A stretch of 64,000 nt of DNA from Erythrobacter sp. SDW2 (GTDB lineage: Bacteria; Pseudomonadota; Alphaproteobacteria; Sphingomonadales; Sphingomonadaceae): contig NZ_CP090370.1 in the NCBI RefSeq assembly GCF_021431965.1, forward strand, positions 2,232,001-2,296,000. The letters run 5' to 3'. Each line of letters begins with the position of its first letter. Position 1 is the first letter of the stretch. The translations under genes were made by a program, and so were the position numbers. The notes beneath the pieces are model-generated. The model saw nothing but the letters and a program-made list of their open reading frames with translations. It was not told where the DNA came from and made no database searches. Of this stretch, positions 35,008 through 42,547 are shown piece by piece.

Positions 35008-35292
35008 TCAGGGCGCATAGCTGTTGCAGCCCCAGCGATTGTAGTTCTTCACCCGCGGACACATCGAAACCTTGGTGATCCACAGGTCGAACACGCGCGG
35101 TTCGCGCAGCGATACGAAATAGCCGATCGCGTGGGTGAATATGGGCACCGGGATAATCCAGAAGCTCTTCAGAATCAGGAAGGCGATCGTCGTCACCATC
35201 AAATTGATGATGAAGAAATTCATCGTCACGCCGGCAAACATCTGCGGCCTGGTCAGCGCGCGATGGACGGGATGGCGGACGAGATCGGTCAC
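35008..35292 (-). CDS. virB3: VirB3-type inner-membrane protein
   Basis: 94 aa. Small VirB3 family protein (HPVHRALTRPQMFAGV at the start is typical) with one or two membrane spans (about 22-60) and a C-terminal segment LREPRVFDLWITK, as in the family. VirB3 works with VirB4 and often is fused to it; here the two are separate neighbours. Confidence 0.9.
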   Translation of the reverse strand: MTDLVRHPVHRALTRPQMFAGVTMNFFIINLMVTTIAFLILKSFWIIPVPIFTHAIGYFVSLREPRVFDLWITKVSMCPRVKNYNRWGCNSYAP

Positions 35293-35297
35293 TCCGC

Positions 35298-35600
35298 TTA
35301 CCCTGCCGCGCCCTGGATACCGGCGACAATGGTGGTCGCACCGAACAGGATAAACACGCCAATGATCACCGTCGCGCCGAAGCGCCAGTTGATCCGGCCC
35401 GTCAGCATCATGAAACCAACCGCGGCAACCGCCATCACTGCCACTGCGGTCGCGACCGAGCCGAGCAACGTGCCCTGCAACCAGGCCAGCGCATTGACGA
35501 CCGGGCCCGAGCCCTGCGGATCGGCGGCCTGGCTTTGCGCCAGCGCGGCGGTGGGAGAAAACATCGCTGCAATGGCAGCAAGACGTGCAAGCGAACCCAT
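35298..35600 (-). CDS. virB2: VirB2/TrbC-type pilin
   Basis: 100 aa. Signal peptide of about 21 residues (AALA), then a pilin body with two hydrophobic segments (about 42-67 and 74-95) around a short basic loop (GRINWRFG). This is the major pilin subunit pattern of T4SS. Starts 4 bp after virB1. Confidence 0.9.
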   Translation of the reverse strand: MGSLARLAAIAAMFSPTAALAQSQAADPQGSGPVVNALAWLQGTLLGSVATAVAVMAVAAVGFMMLTGRINWRFGATVIIGVFILFGATTIVAGIQGAAG

Positions 35601-35604
35601 ATTG

Positions 35605-36267
35605 TTAGATTACCTTCCTGGAATGATCCGACAAGCGGCCCATGATTGCCGCCACATATATCCTGGTCTCGCGGATATTGGGAATGCCGCCGGCATCGAT
35701 CACCCGGCCGGGCCCGGCGTTGTAGGCCGCCAGAGCCTTTTCAAGGTTGCCATCGAAGCGGTCGAGCTGTTCGCGCAGGTAGCGCGCCCCGCCTTCGAGG
35801 TTCTGGAACGGATCATCCGGGTTGACCCCCAGATAGCGCGCCGTGCCCGGCATCAGCTGCGCCAGCCCGCGCGCCCCGGCGGAGGAAACCGCGCCTTGCC
35901 GCCAGCGGCTTTCCTGCCACACCAGCGCTTCGATCAGGCTGGGGCTGAGGTCGAACCGGCGCGACAATTCGAGCACCGCCGCCTGATAGGCAGGCGGAAT
36001 GCCCATGGCATTGAGCGTGGGATCGGAGATGATGTGGGTGGGCAGGTCGCCGCTGTAGGGACTGCCATAGGCAATCTCGAGCCCGCCCGCAGTGTAGTTT
36101 GCCGACAGCTCGTTTGCCGCAGGTACAGCTTGCGGCCCGCCGGACACCCAGCGCGCACCGTCCTCACCAATTTCGAGCACATCCGCCCGCGCAGGAGCAG
36201 ATGCCGAGGCCAGCAAAGCAAAAAAGGCAAGCCGGCCCGATCTAGCTAGAATCACCGAGCCCTCCAT
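35605..36267 (-). CDS. virB1: VirB1-type lytic transglycosylase
   Basis: Up to 220 aa. SLT-domain muramidase that opens the peptidoglycan for the T4SS. The catalytic Glu is in ALVWQESRWRQGAVSSAGARG near residue 115; the GLAQLMPGTA and AYNAGPGRV motifs follow. The likely translation start is the GTG at 36255, because the ribosome site GGAGGG (36261-36266) is spaced for it and the product then begins with a clean signal peptide ending APARA; the ATG at 36267 is the other choice. First gene of the leftward virB operon. Confidence 0.92.
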   Translation of the reverse strand: MEGSVILARSGRLAFFALLASASAPARADVLEIGEDGARWVSGGPQAVPAANELSANYTAGGLEIAYGSPYSGDLPTHIISDPTLNAMGIPPAYQAAVLELSRRFDLSPSLIEALVWQESRWRQGAVSSAGARGLAQLMPGTARYLGVNPDDPFQNLEGGARYLREQLDRFDGNLEKALAAYNAGPGRVIDAGGIPNIRETRIYVAAIMGRLSDHSRKVI

Positions 36268-36289
36268 ATACGTCCCATTGCCACTCTAA

Positions 36290-36307
36290 ATGACACAGCG
36301 GTGACAG
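36290..36307 (-). promoter_or_regulatory. PHO-box-like motif upstream of virB1
   Basis: On the minus strand CTGTCAC, four bases, GTGTCAT, spaced 7-4-7 like the PhoB box (CTGTCAT-N4-CTGTCAY). Twelve of the fourteen half-site positions agree. It lies 22-40 bp before the virB1 start. The spacing to a -10 element is not clear, so this is a candidate only. Confidence 0.4.
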
Positions 36308-36340
36308 CAAGATGAATAGAGGCGAGCAGAGGGAACAAAG

Positions 36341-36370
36341 AAAAACGGCCTGCCCCGAAAGGCAAGCCGC
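36341..36370 (-). terminator. Rho-independent terminator of the small tetratricopeptide-like gene
   Basis: On the minus strand GCGGCTTGCC, loop TTTCGG, GGCAGGCCG (one G-U pair) and then TTTTT. It ends the gene at 36416-36700 and separates it from virB1. Confidence 0.85.
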
Positions 36371-36415
36371 TCCTCTCCCGTCATTGCGACAGTCTATATC
36401 GGCGCCCGCAGCGCG

Positions 36416-36700
36416 TTACTGGCTCGAAGCAATCAGCGTCTGCTGGTCGCGGCGCTCGATGGCAAGCAAGCCGCGACGGGCGATTTCTGCCGGATAGGCC
36501 CAGGTCCCCTGGTTGGTTTCCAGTTTGAAGTCCGCCGGTGCGGCAATGACTTGCCGATACAGCGCCCGTGCTGCGGCATAGTCGCCCTGCTCCGCCAAGG
36601 CGGCCGCGCGGTTGAGCATAGCAGCCGGATCTTCGCCCTTTGCCGCAGCCGGAACTGCCACCGCGCCAAGGGCAATGGCGAAAAGGAATGCTGCTTTCAT
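36416..36700 (-). CDS. Small secreted tetratricopeptide-like protein
   Basis: 94 aa. Signal peptide of about 20 residues ending AAA, then one TPR-like helix pair (LNRAAALAEQGDYAAARALYRQVIAAP) and a short C-terminal region. Periplasmic or secreted; no family is recognised. It has its own terminator and lies between the virB cluster and the lipoprotein gene, transcribed away from the latter. Upstream, 36740-36790 is AT-rich and holds AAATATT/AATATTT arms about 20 bp apart, a likely promoter zone. Confidence 0.7.
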   Translation of the reverse strand: MKAAFLFAIALGAVAVPAAAKGEDPAAMLNRAAALAEQGDYAAARALYRQVIAAPADFKLETNQGTWAYPAEIARRGLLAIERRDQQTLIASSQ

Positions 36701-36832
36701 CGAACTCTCCCTGCGGCGCGAGCCAGCGCGTTATGTGACTCAAATATTACAATCTACGTCATCCTGCAATATTTTTGTAACGTAAGAGGAAGTCCCCGGA
36801 TCCATTCGGATATTTTCGCCAATGCCTGTGGA

Positions 36833-36870
36833 CAGTCACAAAACAGCAAAACACTGACACAAACCGTCAC
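36833..36870 (+). promoter_or_regulatory. Cluster of PHO-box-like heptamers upstream of the lipoprotein gene
   Basis: CAGTCAC (36833-36839), CTGACAC (36854-36860) and CCGTCAC (36864-36870) each match CTGTCAC at six of seven bases, with start-to-start spacings of 21 and 10. That is near the 11-bp period of PhoB half-sites, but not exact. It lies about 90 bp before the GTG start of the lipoprotein gene. Confidence 0.3.
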
Positions 36871-36956
36871 CGGCCACCCCTAGCGGCCCGACTCGCGACA
36901 GCGTTTCGCGCTTTTTTCCAACCGATTCTTTCGGCCAATTCAGGGGACCGTTTGCT

Positions 36957-38549
36957 GTGAAAACCTTCCACCGCTCGCTCATCATCGGCTGCAGCGCACT
37001 GGCACTTGCCGGCTGTGGTGCCGACGAAGTCGTCACGCCTGGCACCGGCGGCAACATCATCATCAACAACCCGACCCCTTCGCCGACTCCGACGCCTACG
37101 CCGACAAGCACGCTTGTGACTCCGGCTGCCGGCTGCCCGACCATTGCCAACCCGGCCCAGCTCGTCGACGCCGGCACTATCAGCGGCCCGACCGGCGAAT
37201 GGCGCGTCTGCCGACTGCCGACGAGTTTCACCGCCTCGACCACCCTCACTCAGATCGCCGGCCTGCTCTACCAGATCGATGGCCAGGTGAATGTCGGCGC
37301 CGACGGCGGCCCCGCCCCTGATGCCTCGGACGGCGCCAGCGACACCAATGTCGTGCTCACCATCCAACCGGGCGTGATCCTGTTCGCCTCGGGTTCGAGC
37401 TTCCTCAACATCAACCGCGGCAACGACATCCAGGCCAACGGCACGTCCACCCGCCCGATCATCTTCACCAGCCGTGATAACGTCCAAGGCCTCAACAACT
37501 CGAACTCGTCGGGTCAGTGGGGCGGCGTGATCATCAACGGCCGCGCGCCTGTCACCGACTGTTCGGCAGCAGGGGCAACCCCCGGCACTGTCGCTTGCGA
37601 ACGCCTCGTCGAAGGGGCCACCACGCCCCCTCGCTACGGCGGTGCGACGACCAATGATAACTCGGGCTCGATGAAGTTCGTCCAGCTCCGCTATTCGGGC
37701 TTCATCTTGTCGAACGGTGACGAACTGCAGTCGCTGACCACCGGCGGCGTTGGCAGCGGGACCACCTTTGAAAACATCATGAGCTATAACAGCTCGGACG
37801 ACGGCGTTGAGTTTTTCGGCGGCGTCGTCAACCTGCGCCGCTACATCGTGGTCGGCTCGGAAGATGACTCGCTCGATACGGACACGGGGGTCAAGGCCAG
37901 CATCGACCAGATGATCGCCGTCCAGCGTGCCACTGCCGGTGACACGATCATCGAAGCTGACTCTTCGAACACCCTCGAAGAAGACACTCCGCGCCAGAAC
38001 ACGCGCATCACCAATGCCACCTTCATCGGCAACAGCGCCACCGGCGACCAGTTGATCCGCATTCGCGGCAAGGCCGATTTCGCCATCGTCAACTCGATCC
38101 TGTTCGACCAGAAGGCCTCGACGCCTTGCCTGCGCATCGACGGTACCGACACGCTGGACCGCGCGGCCAACGCCGGCCTCGATGAAGCTGGACCGGTGCG
38201 GTTCGAATCTTTCGTACTCGATTGCGCGACCGATTTCCGCAACAGTTCGGGCGGTGTCACCGCTGCGGCCATCGAGGCGCGCTACAACGCGGGTTCGAAC
38301 AACAATGCGGCCTTCACCAATACGCTGAGCGCGCTCGGCGGGGCTCCGTTCATCAACGGCACCAACGAGAACGGCCGCGCGGTCTTCAACCCGACTGCCC
38401 TGTCGACCTACTTCACTGTCGCACCGACCTTTATCGGCGCGGTGCAGAACACAGCGGGCAACTGGGCAGAAAGCTGGACCTGCAACTCGCCGACCATAAC
38501 GCTCGGCACCGCCAACACCGGCGATTGCGCGAGCCTGCCGGTCTTCTGA
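36957..38549 (+). CDS. Large lipoprotein with beta-helix-like body, partner of the next TonB receptor
   Basis: 530 aa, GTG start with AGGGGA upstream. Lipobox LAGC puts the lipid on Cys20. A Thr-Pro-rich linker (about 40-55) follows, then a body rich in Asn/Gly/Ser with repeated short beta segments (for example RPIIFTSRD, SGQWGGVIING, FVQLRYSGF, RYIVVGSEDDS), suggesting a right-handed beta-helix. Cys pairs may form disulfides. Likely on the outer membrane. The name of the family is not known to me, but similar proteins lie beside TonB receptors in other proteobacteria and Bacteroidetes. It sits 113 bp upstream of the TonB receptor in the same direction. Confidence 0.75.
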   Translation: MKTFHRSLIIGCSALALAGCGADEVVTPGTGGNIIINNPTPSPTPTPTPTSTLVTPAAGCPTIANPAQLVDAGTISGPTGEWRVCRLPTSFTASTTLTQIAGLLYQIDGQVNVGADGGPAPDASDGASDTNVVLTIQPGVILFASGSSFLNINRGNDIQANGTSTRPIIFTSRDNVQGLNNSNSSGQWGGVIINGRAPVTDCSAAGATPGTVACERLVEGATTPPRYGGATTNDNSGSMKFVQLRYSGFILSNGDELQSLTTGGVGSGTTFENIMSYNSSDDGVEFFGGVVNLRRYIVVGSEDDSLDTDTGVKASIDQMIAVQRATAGDTIIEADSSNTLEEDTPRQNTRITNATFIGNSATGDQLIRIRGKADFAIVNSILFDQKASTPCLRIDGTDTLDRAANAGLDEAGPVRFESFVLDCATDFRNSSGGVTAAAIEARYNAGSNNNAAFTNTLSALGGAPFINGTNENGRAVFNPTALSTYFTVAPTFIGAVQNTAGNWAESWTCNSPTITLGTANTGDCASLPVF

Positions 38550-38557
38550 TCGGTCCA

Positions 38558-38597
38558 AGCGGGAGGGCGGCACCCTTGATCCGCCGTCCTCCCCGCT
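38558..38597. repeat. Intercistronic stem-loop between lipoprotein and receptor genes
   Basis: AGCGGGAGGGCGGC (38558-38571) pairs with GCCGTCCTCCCCGCT (38583-38597) with one mismatch and one bulge. No U-run follows. The likely role is to partly terminate or to protect the upstream mRNA, giving different levels of the two proteins. Confidence 0.6.
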
Positions 38598-38662
38598 TCC
38601 CCGATCGCAGCACCCGGTCCGGCATTCGGACCGCTCGCAAGGGTGCACACGGAAATACTCTC

Positions 38663-41395
38663 ATGACGGGACCACGTACCATGTCCATTGGCAAGCAGCT
38701 GGCAGGATGGCTGCTCATCACGACCGCGCTCACCACCCCGGGCGCGGCTTTTGCGCAAGATCAGGGCCAGTCCGAAGCAGAAGCCGCTGCCGAAGAGGCA
38801 ATGGAGGGGGCTGGGCCTGACGAGACCACGCCGCCTGACGAGCTTGTCACCGACGATGAGGGACCCGACGTTTCCATCCCTGGCGGAGGCAATCTGATCA
38901 CCGTAACCGGCCGCCGCGGGCCGCGGGATATCACGCGCAGTTCGACTCAGGTCGTCTCGGTACTTTCGACCGAGGACATCGCCCGCACCGGGGACGGCGA
39001 CATTGCCAGCGCGATCAGTCGGGTCACCGGTCTGTCGGACAATGGCGACGGGCGCGTCTTCGTCCGCGGCCTCGGCGATCGCTATTCGCTCGCCCTGCTC
39101 AACGGCCTGCCGCTGCCTTCGCCCAACCCGCTCAGCCGCGTGGTTCCGCTGGACATCTTCCCGACCGACATCGTCGCCTCGAGCCTGGTCCAGAAGACCT
39201 ACTCGGCCAACTTTCCGGGTGAATTCGGCGGCGGCGTAATCAACCTCACCACCAAGGCCGTGCCTGACGAAGGCTTCGTCAAGATCGGCGTCGGCATCAG
39301 TGGCGACACCATCACCACTTTCAGCAACTCGATCCAGTATTACGGATCGAGCCTCGACAAGTTCGGCTTCAGCACCGCACGGCGCGATGCCCCGCCCGCG
39401 CTGCAGGCATTCTTCAACGGCGATACCCAGCTGTCCGACCTGCCGCTGGCCGAGCAGCAGGCCATTGCCAAGCAGCTAAACCAGCCGAACCTCCTGCTGG
39501 TGCAGAATGTGCCAGAGACGCAGCCCAACCTGTCGGGCGGTATCACTGCCGGCACCGCGATCGACATCGGCACCGCACGGCTCGGGGTGATTGCCACGGC
39601 CAATCTCAGCAACAGCTTCACCACCCGTATTGTCACATCGCAGACGCCCGACGATCTCGACCTGAACCTGCGGACCGACTTCACCGATTTTGTCTCAAAC
39701 AACCGCATTACCGCCAATGCCCTGCTGGGCTTCGGCCTGGAACTCGACGAGCATCGGTTCCGGTGGACCAACCTCTACATCCGCGACACGCTTAAGCAGG
39801 CGGTGATCTCGCAGGGGCAGAACCTCCAGGACGGCGACGACGAAATCCAGCAATCGACCGGCTGGTTCGAACGCCAGCTGATCGACAGCCAGTTCATTGC
39901 CGAACTCGAGTTCGGTGACCTCGGCGTCGATTTCCGTGGCGGCTATGCCCAGACCGACCGCGAAAGCCCTTACGAATATGACTTCGAATATGTCCGCACC
40001 AACAATGTGGGTGACCAGACCGGCGACATCTTCGTCAATCCGCTCAACCGTATCCGTGGCGACCTGGCGCAGGTGGCCTTCTCCGACCTGACCGAGAAGC
40101 TGTGGTACGGCGGGCTCGACATCAGCTACCCGGTCATTCCGGACCTGCTGAGCGTGACGGTCGGCGGCGCCTATTCGGACACCAGCCGTATCTCGTCGTT
40201 CCGCCAGTTCCTGTGGGATTCGGACTCGGACTTCCCCTCGGGCGTCGGCGGGCTGCGGCCCGACCTGCTGCTCGGCGATGCGATCATCGAGTATTTCGGT
40301 GTCGGCCTGTTCGAAACCTCGCAAACCTTCCCGGTCTTTGCCGCCGACCTCGAAATCAAGGCAGGTTACATCAAGGGCAATCTGACCCCTGTCGATGGCG
40401 TCTCGCTTGACGTCGGTGTGCGGTACGAAGACGCGACCCAGACGGTTTCGCCGGTGCAGGTCTTTGCCAACCAGCAAAACCTCGACTCGGTCACCAGCCT
40501 CGCCAACGACTACTTCCTGCCCGGTGCAACGATTACCTGGGAAGTGGCTGACGGCTTTCAGCTGCGTGCCAGCGGGTCCAAGACTATCGCCCGTCCGCAG
40601 TTCCGCGAGCTGATTTTCCAGCCCTACACCGACCCGGAATCGAACCGCACCTTCGTCGGTAATCCGGCGCTGCAGGATTCAACCCTGATCAACGCCGAAC
40701 TGCGCGGCGAATACTACTTCGGTTCCGGCAGCCGCTTTGCGGTGGCCGGTTTCTGGAAGAAGATCGACAACCCCATCGAACCCTTCAGCGGCTTCACCGA
40801 CAACAGCCAGACCACCCAGTTCGCCAATGCTCCTGAAGCCACACTATGGGGCGGAGAGGCCGAACTGCAATGGAACTACGATCTGCTCGACTGGGGCGGC
40901 TGGTTCGAAAGCAAGCGCGCGGTCGTCATCGCCAACTACACCTACACCCAGTCGAAGCTGAAGGTTGGCCCGGACGATGAAACCTTCATCTTCACCCCGG
41001 GTGTCGGTTCGGTCCCCCGGCCGGCGTCGAGCTTCTTCTTCGACGGGCGTCCGCTGACCGGCCAGTCCGACCATATCGCCAATCTCCAGCTGGGGATCGA
41101 GGATATGGACAGGCTGCAGCAGGCCACCTTCATCATGTCCTATGCCAGCGAACGGGTTACCAGCCGCGGCGCAGGCGGCCTGCCCGACATCCAGGAAGAT
41201 CCGGGTTTCCGCCTCGATTTCGTGGTCCGGCAGGGGATTTCGATCGCCAAGGTTCCGCTCGAACTGAAGTTCGAAGCCCGCAACCTGACCGGACGCGACA
41301 ACTTCGAATATCTTTCGACCGGAACAAACCGGATCGAAATCAATTCCTTTGAGGTCGGGCGGAGCTTCTCGTTCTCGATCTCGGCCGAATTCTAG
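38663..41395 (+). CDS. TonB-dependent outer-membrane receptor
   Basis: 910 aa from the ATG at 38663 (a second in-frame ATG at 38681 gives MSIGKQLAG and is also plausible; upstream codons overlap the lipoprotein gene and are rejected). Signal peptide ends AFA-QD; an acidic linker (about 35-75) precedes the plug, with NLITVTGRRGP, then FVRGLGDRYSLALLNGLPLPSP and GEFGGGVINLTTK. The barrel ends with a C-terminal Phe. With its lipoprotein partner it may form a two-part uptake complex, like Sus-type receptor plus lipoprotein pairs. Substrate unknown. A terminator follows. Confidence 0.92.
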   Translation: MTGPRTMSIGKQLAGWLLITTALTTPGAAFAQDQGQSEAEAAAEEAMEGAGPDETTPPDELVTDDEGPDVSIPGGGNLITVTGRRGPRDITRSSTQVVSVLSTEDIARTGDGDIASAISRVTGLSDNGDGRVFVRGLGDRYSLALLNGLPLPSPNPLSRVVPLDIFPTDIVASSLVQKTYSANFPGEFGGGVINLTTKAVPDEGFVKIGVGISGDTITTFSNSIQYYGSSLDKFGFSTARRDAPPALQAFFNGDTQLSDLPLAEQQAIAKQLNQPNLLLVQNVPETQPNLSGGITAGTAIDIGTARLGVIATANLSNSFTTRIVTSQTPDDLDLNLRTDFTDFVSNNRITANALLGFGLELDEHRFRWTNLYIRDTLKQAVISQGQNLQDGDDEIQQSTGWFERQLIDSQFIAELEFGDLGVDFRGGYAQTDRESPYEYDFEYVRTNNVGDQTGDIFVNPLNRIRGDLAQVAFSDLTEKLWYGGLDISYPVIPDLLSVTVGGAYSDTSRISSFRQFLWDSDSDFPSGVGGLRPDLLLGDAIIEYFGVGLFETSQTFPVFAADLEIKAGYIKGNLTPVDGVSLDVGVRYEDATQTVSPVQVFANQQNLDSVTSLANDYFLPGATITWEVADGFQLRASGSKTIARPQFRELIFQPYTDPESNRTFVGNPALQDSTLINAELRGEYYFGSGSRFAVAGFWKKIDNPIEPFSGFTDNSQTTQFANAPEATLWGGEAELQWNYDLLDWGGWFESKRAVVIANYTYTQSKLKVGPDDETFIFTPGVGSVPRPASSFFFDGRPLTGQSDHIANLQLGIEDMDRLQQATFIMSYASERVTSRGAGGLPDIQEDPGFRLDFVVRQGISIAKVPLELKFEARNLTGRDNFEYLSTGTNRIEINSFEVGRSFSFSISAEF

Positions 41396-41420
41396 AGCTT
41401 AAAACAGAACATAACCGCTT

Positions 41421-41451
41421 GCGGCCGCTCCTTCGGGGGCGGCCGTTTTTC
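41421..41451 (+). terminator. Rho-independent terminator after the TonB receptor
   Basis: CGGCCGC(T)CC, loop TTCG, GGGGGCGGCCG and then TTTTT at 41446-41450. It ends the rightward lipoprotein-receptor operon and separates it from the leftward glucan operon that ends at 41466. Confidence 0.88.
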
Positions 41452-41465
41452 TGTGCAGAGGCGGA

Positions 41466-42491
41466 TCAGCGCGCGGCGCGGGCGCTGGCGCGTTCGACCA
41501 GGGTGACAGAGACCCGGCGGTCGCGGTCGTCATTCGCCCCGCCGAGCGCAGCCTCGACAAGGTTCAGGCCGGCTTCGGCAAAATCGGGCTCGATCGTAGT
41601 CAGCGGCGGCGAGGAATGCGCCCCGACGCCGAGCCCGTCGAAGCCGATCACCCCGACTTCGTCCGGGACCGATACCCTAGCCTCGCGCAATGCAGCCAGC
41701 GCGCCCAGTGCCATCGCATCGCAGGCGGAGAAGAGTGCGTCGAACCCTGTCTCATCCTTCCGAAGCGATGCAATGGCCCCTGCGCCTTGCTCCTCGCGGG
41801 TACCGCCGGGCGCCGTGACGGGCTCGAAAACCGGCAGCCCGGCCGCTTCAAGCGCAGCCTTGTATCCCTCGTAACGCTCGCGGAACTGACGCTGCGCTCC
41901 GTCCGTCTCGCCGATGAAGGCGATCCGCTGATACCCGCCCGCGACCAGCCTTTCGACCGCCAGCCGTGCACCCTCATGGTTGTCGGAGCGAACGTAACCT
42001 TGCCCGTCGAACGGTGCGCCCCAGAAGGCGAGATTGTCCTGCTGCTCGCGGTAATCGCTGAAATAGCGCCACGCTTCGCGGTTGGTCGCTGTCCCCAGCA
42101 CCACTACCGCATCGGCCTGCCCACGCTCGATGAACTGGCCGAAGAATTGCTCCGGCTCCGACTGGATCGAGACCAGCGACTGGTAGCCGAGCGTCGCCGC
42201 TGCGGTGCAGACGCTGCCGAGCAGTGAGTAGTAGAACGGATTGACCGCCGCGGCGCCCTGCCCCGGCCGACCGATGACGACCACCGCCACAGTCTTGCTG
42301 ATTCCGCTGCGCAGGCGTGCGGCGCGTTCATCGACGACGTAGCCAAGCTCGCGCGCGGCCTCCATGACGCGGAGCCGCGTCGCCTCGGTTATGGTGGGCG
42401 AGCCTGACAGGGCGCGCGACACGGTCGATTGCGACACGCCGGCGCGCGCTGCCACGTCGAAGGAGGTCAATCGCCTCTCGTCCCTGCTCAC
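41466..42491 (-). CDS. LacI-family transcriptional regulator (last gene of the glucan operon)
   Basis: 341 aa. N-terminal HTH (TSFDVAARAGVSQSTVSRALSG, residues 8-29) plus hinge helix, then a periplasmic-binding-protein-like sugar sensor (IGFDGLGVGAHSSPPLTTIEP near 285). It lies 56 bp after the halogenase gene in the same direction, so its level follows operon expression. A second, divergent LacI gene at 55153 has a different ligand domain. Target operator could be the ATACGTAT sites; not proven. Confidence 0.92.
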   Translation of the reverse strand: MSRDERRLTSFDVAARAGVSQSTVSRALSGSPTITEATRLRVMEAARELGYVVDERAARLRSGISKTVAVVVIGRPGQGAAAVNPFYYSLLGSVCTAAATLGYQSLVSIQSEPEQFFGQFIERGQADAVVVLGTATNREAWRYFSDYREQQDNLAFWGAPFDGQGYVRSDNHEGARLAVERLVAGGYQRIAFIGETDGAQRQFRERYEGYKAALEAAGLPVFEPVTAPGGTREEQGAGAIASLRKDETGFDALFSACDAMALGALAALREARVSVPDEVGVIGFDGLGVGAHSSPPLTTIEPDFAEAGLNLVEAALGGANDDRDRRVSVTLVERASARAAR

Positions 42492-42547
42492 TGGTGGTTC
42501 CTCGCCCCAATTTCTGGTGCCTGATTGGCCGAAATGGGCAGGTCAGG

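Noticed and set aside
28438-36267. T4SS cluster as an integrative conjugative element
   Set aside because: No integrase, relaxase, coupling protein, attachment repeats or composition shift is visible, and both flanks are ordinary chromosomal genes.
24718-36768. A 16-base exact repeat (TACGTCATCCTGCAAT) near 24719 and near 36753
   Set aside because: By chance about one such pair is expected in 64 kb; the first copy is in the ppx coding end, the second in an intergenic gap, with no shared context.
36867-38648. 593-codon minus-strand frame opposite the lipoprotein gene
   Set aside because: Charged low-complexity translation with no motif; the plus-strand frame has a lipobox and ribosome site.
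38222-38662. Upstream extension of the second TonB receptor into the lipoprotein gene
   Set aside because: It would overlap a real gene in another frame and bury the signal peptide; starts at 38663 or 38681 fit better.
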